Assembly: GCA_946478675.1 (NCBI GenBank)
Contig: CAMLEF010000330.1
Coordinates: 1 to 5,063 of the forward strand
Length of the DNA: 5,063 bases
Source of the DNA: an uncultured Flavobacteriales bacterium
Lineage (GTDB): Bacteria; Bacteroidota; Bacteroidia; Palsa-965
Reading direction: 5' to 3'
Shown here: in pieces, positions 1 through 5,063 of the stretch
How positions within the stretch are numbered: the stretch's first letter is position 1
Layout of the letters: every line of letters begins with the position of its first letter
The notes under the pieces: generated by a model
What the model saw: only the letters and a program-made list of their open reading frames with translations
Told to the model about the DNA's origin: nothing
Databases searched by the model: none
Made by a program: the position numbers and the translations under genes

Positions 1-181
1 GGGAATCGTTGTCCGTAAAGCGCCCTTCGTGGCTGAAGCGTGCGGTGAGGTCGCGCGTGAGCTTGTGCTCGACGTTCACGTTTTCCCAGAACTGCGCGTC
101 GCTCACCTGTGCGGGTAACAGGTGAGCGAGCAGCAGCGCCGGAAATAAAACGAGAACGAGGAGGTGCAGTCGGTTGTGCAT
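1..181 (-). CDS. Secreted DUF2490-like protein, N-terminal fragment (3' end outside window)
   Basis: Reading leftward from an ATG at 181-179 gives 60 complete codons with no stop before the window edge. The first 25 residues look like a signal peptide: a short N-terminus with R4, then a Leu/Val-rich core at about residues 5-22, ending in Pro-Ala-Gln with likely cleavage after A24. The mature start has a Trp at 32, then alternating polar/hydrophobic residues and a His-Glu-Gly-Arg-Phe stretch at 51-55 followed by D57-N58. This resembles the start of the DUF2490 family, small Bacteroidota proteins predicted to form outer-membrane beta-barrels of unknown function. The start lies 11 bases after the pump stop codon, and no other in-frame start was seen in that gap. 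The leader is C-rich without a Shine-Dalgarno, so translation may be coupled to the pump gene. That a gene is here is fairly certain; the family assignment rests on only 60 residues and is tentative. Confidence 0.68.
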   Translation of the reverse strand, partial: MHNRLHLLVLVLFPALLLAHLLPAQVSDAQFWENVNVEHKLTRDLTARFSHEGRFTDNDS

Positions 182-192
182 GGGGTGAGGGT

Positions 193-3100
193 TTATTCTT
201 TTTCGAGCGCTCCGAGCTTGGTGAGCAGCTTCCGGTTTTTACGGAGATGGATCAGGTTGTAAATGCCGTAATAAATAACCGGGAGCATGAGCAGCGTGAG
301 GATCGTCGAAGTGATGAGGCCGCCGATGACGACGATCGCCAGCGGCTTCTGCGTTTCGGAACCAATGCCCGTCGAGATCGCAGCCGGCAGCAGGCCGATC
401 GCCGCCATCAACGCCGTCATGACGACAGGACGCACGCGCGAAACGACGCCTTTCATGATCGCATCGTCGATGTGCATTTTCTCTTCGAGATTTTTGCGGA
501 ACACCGAGATGAGAATAACGCCGTTCTGGATACACACGCCGAAGAGCGCGATGAAGCCGATACCCGCGGAGATCGAGAAGTTCATCCGCGTCACGTGCAG
601 CGCCATGATGCCGCCGATGAGCGCAAACGGAACGTTCAGCAGCACGAGGAATGCATCTTTCATATTGCCGAACGTGATGAACAGGATCAGCAGGATGCCG
701 AGTAAACAAAGCGGCACCACGTGCGCCAGCGTATTCGAAGCGCGCTGCTGGTTCTCGAATTCACCGTTCCACGTTGCGTGATAGCCTTTCGCCAGGTGAA
801 TGCCGATCTTCGGATCGTTCACTTTGCGCTGCGCCTCCGCGATGGTGCTGCCGAGGTCGCGACCGCGCACGGAGAACTTCACCGCGATGTAACGCATGCC
901 GCCTTCGCGATAGACGAACGCCGGGCCGGTCAGTCTACGGATCGTCGCGATCTGCCGCAGCGGGATACGCGTTCCGTTCAGCGTCGGCACCATCAGGTTG
1001 TAGACTTTGTCTTCGTCGTCGCGGAAACTTTTCTGGTAACGCACGCGGATGTCGAAGCGCCGTTCGCCGTCGTACAGTTCCGTCGCCGCTTTACCGCCGA
1101 GCGCCATCTCGATCACGGCCTGCGCATCCTGCATGTTCACGCCGTACAGCGCCATCTTCCGCTGGTCGAGCTCGATGCGGAATTCCGGCTGCCCGAGGTT
1201 GCGCAACACACCGAGGTCGTCGATGCCGCGCACGGTAGACAGGATCGCTTTTACGGAATCCGCTTTCGCATCCAGCGCATCGAAATCGGGCCCGTAAATT
1301 TTTACCGCGAGCGCAGCATTCACACCCGCGACGGCTTCTTCCACGTTATCGCGGATCGGCTGCGAATAGTTGAAGACGATTCCCGGCATCGCGTTCAGCC
1401 GCTTGTCCATCTGGTCGATGAGCTCATCTTCCGAAAGACCTTTACGCCATTCTTTTTTCGGCTTGAGGTCGACCTGGATCTGCACGTTGTAAAAACCTTT
1501 CGGGTCGGTGCCGTCGTTGGTGCGGCCCACCTGCGAAAGCGTCTGCTTCACTTCGGGAAAGCTGTTAAGGATTTCCTGCATCCAGCGGCTCGTCTTCTCC
1601 GCTTCCTGCAGCGAAACGCTCATCGGCAATTCCGCTTCCACCCACAATGCGCCTTCGTCGAGCGCGGGAAGGAATTCCGTTCCCAGCAGCGATGACGACC
1701 AGAACGTGACGGCCATGATGACAACCGCCATGATGAGGCTCAGCTTGCGGTGATGGAACACCCAGCTGAACATTCTTTTAATGCCGTTCTCGAAGAAGCT
1801 GACGACGAAGTTGTGTTTCTCGCGCACGTTTTTCTTCAGCAGGATGCTCGACAGCGCCGGCACCAGCGTGAGGGTGTAGAACAAAGCGCCGAGCAAGGCA
1901 AAGCCCAGCGTCCACGCCAGCGGTGAGAACATTTTTCCTTCTACTTTCTGGAAAGCGAAAATCGGGATGAGGCAGGTGATGATGATCAGCTTCGAGAAGA
2001 AGATCGCTTTGCCCATCTCCGCTCCCGTCTTGCGGAACAAGCCCAGTTTCGCGAGACGGTTGAATTTCTCCATGCCGACTTCTTTCGCGCGATGATCGAG
2101 CACGACGAATAGTCCCTCCACCATCACCACCGCACCGTCGATGATAATGCCGAAGTCGACAGCGCCCATCGACAGCAGGTTCGCCGTCATGCCTTTGATG
2201 CGCATGCACATGAACGCGAACAGCAGCGCCAGCGGAATGATGATCGACACGATGAGCGTCGTTCGCCAGTCGGCCATGAAGATGAGCACGATCACCGTCA
2301 CGAGCACGATGCCTTCGAGCAGGTTGTGAATGACGGTTTCCTGGCAGAAATCCATCAGGTTCGTGCGGTCGTAGAACGTGTCGATCTGGATGTCGGCCGG
2401 CAGCACGTTTTCGTTGAGGTCTTTCACCTTGTCGCGAATGCGTTGCAGCACTTCCGCCGGGTTTTCACCTTTGCGCATCACGACGATGCCTTCCACCACG
2501 TCGGGCTGATCGAGATCGCGGCTCACCTGCCCGAGGCGCGGCGCACCGGCTTCTTTCACATCAGCGAGGTTTTTCACGAGGATCGGCACGCCGTTCACGT
2601 TGCTGACGATGATGTTCTCGATGTCGCTCACGCTTTGCAGCAAGCCGATGCCGCGCACGACATACGACTGTCCGTTGCGTTCGATGACGTCGCCGCCCAC
2701 GTTCACGTTGCTCTTCTGCACCGCGCTGAACACTTCGAGCGACGTCATGCCGTATTTGGCGAGCAGCTCCGGGTTCACGCTGACTTCGAAGATGCGTTCT
2801 TCACCACCGAAGCTGTTCACGTCGGCGACGCCGGGCACCGCTTTGAACTGGCGATCGAGCACCCAATCCTGCACGGCGGTGAGCTCGCGCAGCATCTTGC
2901 GGCGGTCTTCTTCGTTCACCGTCGGGCGCGTGCTCTTCAGCGTGTAACGATAGATCTCGCCGGTCGGGCCGTAAGGCGGTTCCACTTCCGGCTTCACGCC
3001 ATCGGGAAGATCCGCGTTCGTCAGGCGGCTGATAACTTGTTGTCGCGCGAAAGCATCATCAACGTCGTCATCGAAAATGATGCGGATGTACGAAAGACCA

Positions 3101-3372
3101 AAAGCGGAAGTAGTGCGCAGGCTCGATTTTTTCTGCACGGAGTTGAGCACGGTTTCCAAAGGAATCGTCACGAACTTTTCCATCTCTTCAGCGCTGCGGC
3201 CCTGCCATTGCGCGATGATGATGATCTGCGTGTTCGTAACGTCGGGGAAAGTTTCGAGGGGCGTATTGAGGTAACAGATGTAACCGATCACCGCCAGCGC
3301 CGCCGTCATGAATAAGACGAAAAACTTATTGCGCAGCGAAAAGGTGATCAGCCTGTTGAGCAGCTTGTTCAT
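193..3372 (-). CDS. czcA: CusA/CzcA-family heavy-metal efflux RND transporter (inner-membrane pump)
   Basis: Complete 1059-residue pump, a normal length for HME-RND proteins. It exports metal cations from the periplasm or cytoplasm into an outer-membrane duct in exchange for protons. The usual RND plan is visible: TM1 at about 15-34, a first periplasmic porter region at about 35-345, TM2-TM6 at about 350-512, TM7 at about 543-562, a second porter region at about 565-880, and TM8-TM12 at about 883-1038. TM4 carries DFGIIIDGAVVMVEG (406-420), whose D406, D412 and E419 match the proton-relay residues D402, D408 and E415 of Cupriavidus CzcA. Other family signatures are GTEFLPALDEG (564-574), GFIALFGVCIQNG (939-951) and RPVVMTALMA (981-990). 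Aligned by eye, the CusA methionine triad is absent, favouring divalent cations over Cu(I)/Ag(I). The last motif residue is Gly420, not the usual Asn. There is no C-terminal TolC fusion, unlike some longer Bacteroidota homologues. The symbol reflects family similarity; the substrate is inferred. Confidence 0.95.
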   Translation of the reverse strand: MNKLLNRLITFSLRNKFFVLFMTAALAVIGYICYLNTPLETFPDVTNTQIIIIAQWQGRSAEEMEKFVTIPLETVLNSVQKKSSLRTTSAFGLSYIRIIFDDDVDDAFARQQVISRLTNADLPDGVKPEVEPPYGPTGEIYRYTLKSTRPTVNEEDRRKMLRELTAVQDWVLDRQFKAVPGVADVNSFGGEERIFEVSVNPELLAKYGMTSLEVFSAVQKSNVNVGGDVIERNGQSYVVRGIGLLQSVSDIENIIVSNVNGVPILVKNLADVKEAGAPRLGQVSRDLDQPDVVEGIVVMRKGENPAEVLQRIRDKVKDLNENVLPADIQIDTFYDRTNLMDFCQETVIHNLLEGIVLVTVIVLIFMADWRTTLIVSIIIPLALLFAFMCMRIKGMTANLLSMGAVDFGIIIDGAVVMVEGLFVVLDHRAKEVGMEKFNRLAKLGLFRKTGAEMGKAIFFSKLIIITCLIPIFAFQKVEGKMFSPLAWTLGFALLGALFYTLTLVPALSSILLKKNVREKHNFVVSFFENGIKRMFSWVFHHRKLSLIMAVVIMAVTFWSSSLLGTEFLPALDEGALWVEAELPMSVSLQEAEKTSRWMQEILNSFPEVKQTLSQVGRTNDGTDPKGFYNVQIQVDLKPKKEWRKGLSEDELIDQMDKRLNAMPGIVFNYSQPIRDNVEEAVAGVNAALAVKIYGPDFDALDAKADSVKAILSTVRGIDDLGVLRNLGQPEFRIELDQRKMALYGVNMQDAQAVIEMALGGKAATELYDGERRFDIRVRYQKSFRDDEDKVYNLMVPTLNGTRIPLRQIATIRRLTGPAFVYREGGMRYIAVKFSVRGRDLGSTIAEAQRKVNDPKIGIHLAKGYHATWNGEFENQQRASNTLAHVVPLCLLGILLILFITFGNMKDAFLVLLNVPFALIGGIMALHVTRMNFSISAGIGFIALFGVCIQNGVILISVFRKNLEEKMHIDDAIMKGVVSRVRPVVMTALMAAIGLLPAAISTGIGSETQKPLAIVVIGGLITSTILTLLMLPVIYYGIYNLIHLRKNRKLLTKLGALEKE

Positions 3373-3391
3373 AGACCTTGTCTTTTACCGG
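3373..3391 (-). promoter_or_regulatory. Short leader between adaptor stop and pump start
   Basis: The 19-base gap reads CCGGTAAAAGACAAGGTCT ahead of the pump ATG. It contains AAGG only three bases from the start, which is too close for a standard Shine-Dalgarno. It also has A at -6 and at -11 to -14, which fits the A-rich initiation regions described for Bacteroidota. There is no room for a promoter or terminator, supporting co-transcription. The role in initiation is inferred. Confidence 0.3.
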
Positions 3392-4489
3392 TTATTCGAC
3401 ATTAGCGACATACACACTCCCGGTAGAAACCACCTGCTCGTCCGGCTGGAGTCCTTCAAGAATATAGGTGCGGCCTTTGCTGTTCGTATTTCCTGTTTTG
3501 ATGACGCGGCGCTCGAAGGAATCATTCGACTTCTTCACCATCACGTAATTGTTTCCGTTCTCGAAAACGATCGCTTTGGAAGACACCGTGACTTTTTGCG
3601 TCGGCAGGTCCACGTGCACTTTCACTTCGGCAAACATGCCCGGCTGCAGCAGTCCTTTACTGTTGTCGAGCTCGATGCGTGCGTGCGCCACTTTCGTTTC
3701 CGGGTCGAGCACGTTGTCGACGTGACGGATCGTTCCCGGGAAAACGATATCGGGATAAGCGATCGTCTTAATATTGACGTTCTCGCCTTCATGCACTTTC
3801 GAAAGATCGTTTTCATAGACGTCGGCCAGCACCCAGATCGTATTCAGCGCAGAGACGGTGAAGATGTTCGCGGAATTATCCGGGCGGATCTCTTCACCTT
3901 CGTTGATGTTCTTTTCGACGACGTAACCGTCGATCGGCGAAGTGATCGTGTACATCGCGTCGCTAGAATTCGGTTTCGCGCCGTACACTGCGAGCGCCTG
4001 CGTGAGACGTTTGACTTCCGCATCGGCCGTCGTAAAATCATGACGGGCGGAGATGACTTGCAATTCGGAATACGTGTTGGAATTGTAAAGCGCTTCCGCG
4101 ATGTCGAGATTTTTCTGCGCGACGTTCAGCGAGTTCTGCGCCACGAGATACTCGCTTTGCAGATTGGAGATCTCCGTGCTGCGGATCACGGCCAGCACTT
4201 GTCCTTTCCGGACGTGATCACCGAGGGAAACGTTCACCTGGAGCGCATTCCCGCCCACGAGCGGGTACACTTTCTCGACCTTGCTTTCATCGAACGAAAC
4301 GTGCCCGACGAGCGGGAGGTTTTCTTCTTCCTGCATCACGCGTGCCGTATCGATGGTAATGTTCTTGAGCTGGTCGGGCGTCAGATGCACGACGTTGGAA
4401 GCTTCCTTCGGCATAACGTTGTCTTTCGCTTCTTCTTTGCAGGAGAAGAGAAAAAGGAAGAATGCCGGAAGCAGATAATAGGTTTTCAT
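3392..4489 (-). CDS. Periplasmic adaptor (membrane fusion protein) of HME-RND pump, CzcB/CusB type, lipoprotein
   Basis: Complete 365-residue adaptor that would bridge the RND pump and the outer-membrane channel. The N-terminus is a lipoprotein signal: K2, a hydrophobic stretch at 4-15 and a lipobox ending L-F-S-C with C17 as the lipidated residue. Residues 72-104, with GDHVRKGQVLAVI at 90-102, and 179-213, with SPIDGYV at 184-190, form the two halves of the lipoyl-like barrel-sandwich domain. Between them, 105-178 is a helical hairpin rich in Leu, Gln and Ala that should contact the channel. A beta-barrel follows at about 217-292, including V-D-N-V-L-D-P-E-T-K-V at 257-267 and LLQPGMFAEV at 280-289, both typical of the family. 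A membrane-proximal domain fills about 297-365. No His-rich or Met-rich metal-binding N-terminus is present. The gene lies 14 bases after the channel gene and 19 before the pump gene. Family is clear; the metal is not. Confidence 0.93.
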   Translation of the reverse strand: MKTYYLLPAFFLFLFSCKEEAKDNVMPKEASNVVHLTPDQLKNITIDTARVMQEEENLPLVGHVSFDESKVEKVYPLVGGNALQVNVSLGDHVRKGQVLAVIRSTEISNLQSEYLVAQNSLNVAQKNLDIAEALYNSNTYSELQVISARHDFTTADAEVKRLTQALAVYGAKPNSSDAMYTITSPIDGYVVEKNINEGEEIRPDNSANIFTVSALNTIWVLADVYENDLSKVHEGENVNIKTIAYPDIVFPGTIRHVDNVLDPETKVAHARIELDNSKGLLQPGMFAEVKVHVDLPTQKVTVSSKAIVFENGNNYVMVKKSNDSFERRVIKTGNTNSKGRTYILEGLQPDEQVVSTGSVYVANVE

Positions 4490-4503
4490 AGTTATGTTTT
4501 TTA
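4490..4503 (-). promoter_or_regulatory. A-rich translation initiation leader of the adaptor gene
   Basis: The gap before the adaptor ATG reads TAAAAAACATAACT and has no Shine-Dalgarno. It has A at -3 and -6 and an A run covering -8 to -13. Established work on Flavobacteriia describes this pattern (A at -3, -6 and around -12) as replacing Shine-Dalgarno pairing in Bacteroidota. It supports both the start chosen at 4489 and the assigned phylum. With only 14 bases between genes, no separate promoter is likely here. Confidence 0.4.
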
Positions 4504-5063
4504 TCAGCGAACGACAATCGTTCCTGTAACGTAGTTGAGTTGTTGGGCTGAAATAAAATAGTCCGATTCGAGCAGCAGCAGGTCGCGGCGGCCTTCGTCG
4601 TACGTGCGCAGCTGGTCGAGGAATTCGATGAGGTTGATGCGGCGGTTGCTGTAGTTCGACACGGCGTTCGTGAACATCATGTCGAGGTCTTTCGCATAGC
4701 TGCCGCGGTCGCCGCCTTTCACGTTGCTGATCACGCCCGCCTGCGCATGCAGACTATCGCGCACCGTTCGTATCCGCGTGAATTGCGCATACGCCGACAG
4801 CACCTGCGATTGCGCCTGACCGGTGGTGAGCGAATCCTGGTATTGCGACTGGAGCAGGCTGTAACGCGCCGCGCGGATGTTGCCCTGGTTGCGGTTGAAA
4901 ATCGGGATGTCGATTCCCGCGCTTACCGTCCAGAGATTATTCGTGTAGCTGCTGCGGCGATCGTATTCGGTTCCCAGCATCAGGTCGGGAACGCCGTAGG
5001 AGCGCTGCAGTTTCAGGTTGCGGCTGTTCCATTGGATATCCGCAGCCGCCAGTTGAACGTCGG
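4504..5063 (-). CDS. Outer-membrane efflux channel (TolC/CzcC family), C-terminal part (5' end outside window)
   Basis: The frame is open from the right edge of the window to a TGA at 4506-4504, giving 185 residues of the C-terminal part. The Met codon at 4980-4978 is internal, because 27 further in-frame codons upstream continue the family pattern. The fragment begins Asp-Val-Gln-Leu-Ala-Ala-Ala, like the conserved (R)PD-x-x-A-A helix that opens the second OEP repeat. Next come strand-forming residues and the hallmark GIDIPIFNRNQGNI (fragment residues 49-62). A long helix follows at about 63-113, then a final helix at about 120-180 with the usual R-x-N-L-I-E-F-L-D and ending LNYVTG. These match the second half of a TolC-like protomer, which trimerises into an outer-membrane and periplasmic duct. 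Its place directly before the adaptor and pump genes says it is the exit channel of this system. The N-terminus, and so any signal peptide or lipidation, cannot be seen. Confidence 0.9.
   Translation of the reverse strand, partial: DVQLAAADIQWNSRNLKLQRSYGVPDLMLGTEYDRRSSYTNNLWTVSAGIDIPIFNRNQGNIRAARYSLLQSQYQDSLTTGQAQSQVLSAYAQFTRIRTVRDSLHAQAGVISNVKGGDRGSYAKDLDMMFTNAVSNYSNRRINLIEFLDQLRTYDEGRRDLLLLESDYFISAQQLNYVTGTIVVR

Noticed and set aside
721..1695. 324-codon plus-strand ORF opposite the pump gene
   Set aside because: It is an antisense shadow of the second porter region with the same biased composition and no supporting start region.
2326..3315. 329-codon plus-strand ORF opposite the pump gene
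   Set aside because: It is an antisense shadow of the N-terminal porter region. The His/Asp/Arg/Val-rich composition mirrors complementary codons and no motif, signal peptide or membrane segment is visible.
3373..3391. Possible internal promoter or terminator between adaptor and pump genes
   Set aside because: The gap is 19 bases with no inverted repeat and no complete -33/-7 type promoter; co-transcription is the simpler reading.
3308..4534. 408-codon plus-strand ORF opposite the adaptor gene
   Set aside because: It covers the adaptor gene and its flanks exactly antisense. Its product is rich in His, Arg, Asp, Phe and Val with no domain pattern, as expected of a shadow of G+C-biased codons. 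The minus-strand protein has clear family motifs throughout.
4504..4980. Channel gene starting at the Met codon at 4980
   Set aside because: The reading frame stays open to the window edge, and the 27 upstream codons encode a recognisable OEP helix, so this Met is internal and the gene is truncated only by the window.
1..5063. Mobile element, CRISPR array, tRNA or long repeat
   Set aside because: No terminal inverted repeats, transposase motifs, regularly spaced repeats or tRNA-like folds were noticed. Recurrent short strings such as cagcagcgcc come from shared codon bias within coding sequence.

Overview
The window is the end of an efflux operon, with all genes on the minus strand. It suggests a Bacteroidota genome with fairly high G+C, perhaps Chitinophagaceae-like, though the family-level guess is weak. 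The evidence is the tripartite heavy-metal RND gene order, a lipoprotein adaptor with an acidic +2 region (Cys-Lys-Glu-Glu), A-rich leaders without a clear Shine-Dalgarno, and a DUF2490-like secreted protein at the end of the unit. All family assignments come from reading the translations; no database search was run.

Reading in the direction of transcription (right to left), the layout is as follows. 5063-4504 is the C-terminal part of an outer-membrane channel of the TolC/CzcC family, with its 5' end outside the window. 4489-3392 is a complete periplasmic adaptor (CzcB/CusB type). 3372-193 is a complete 1059-residue inner-membrane RND pump of the CusA/CzcA (HME) family. 181-1 is the N-terminal 60 residues of a secreted, probably DUF2490-type protein that runs off the left edge. 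The gaps are 14, 19 and 11 bases, so all four genes are very likely one transcript. Its promoter lies beyond the right edge and its terminator beyond the left edge.

The first three genes supply a full proton-driven tripartite exporter: pump, adaptor and outer-membrane exit duct. The pump has the three acidic TM4 residues of CzcA (D406, D412, E419). It lacks the methionines that bind Cu(I)/Ag(I) in E. coli CusA, so a divalent cation such as Zn, Co, Ni or Cd is the better guess. The substrate is not proven by sequence.

No RNA genes, mobile elements, CRISPR arrays or notable repeats were seen, and no non-coding stretch exceeds 20 bases. The long plus-strand ORFs are antisense shadows. The window looks like an ordinary metal-efflux operon with a few details worth checking, not a new system.
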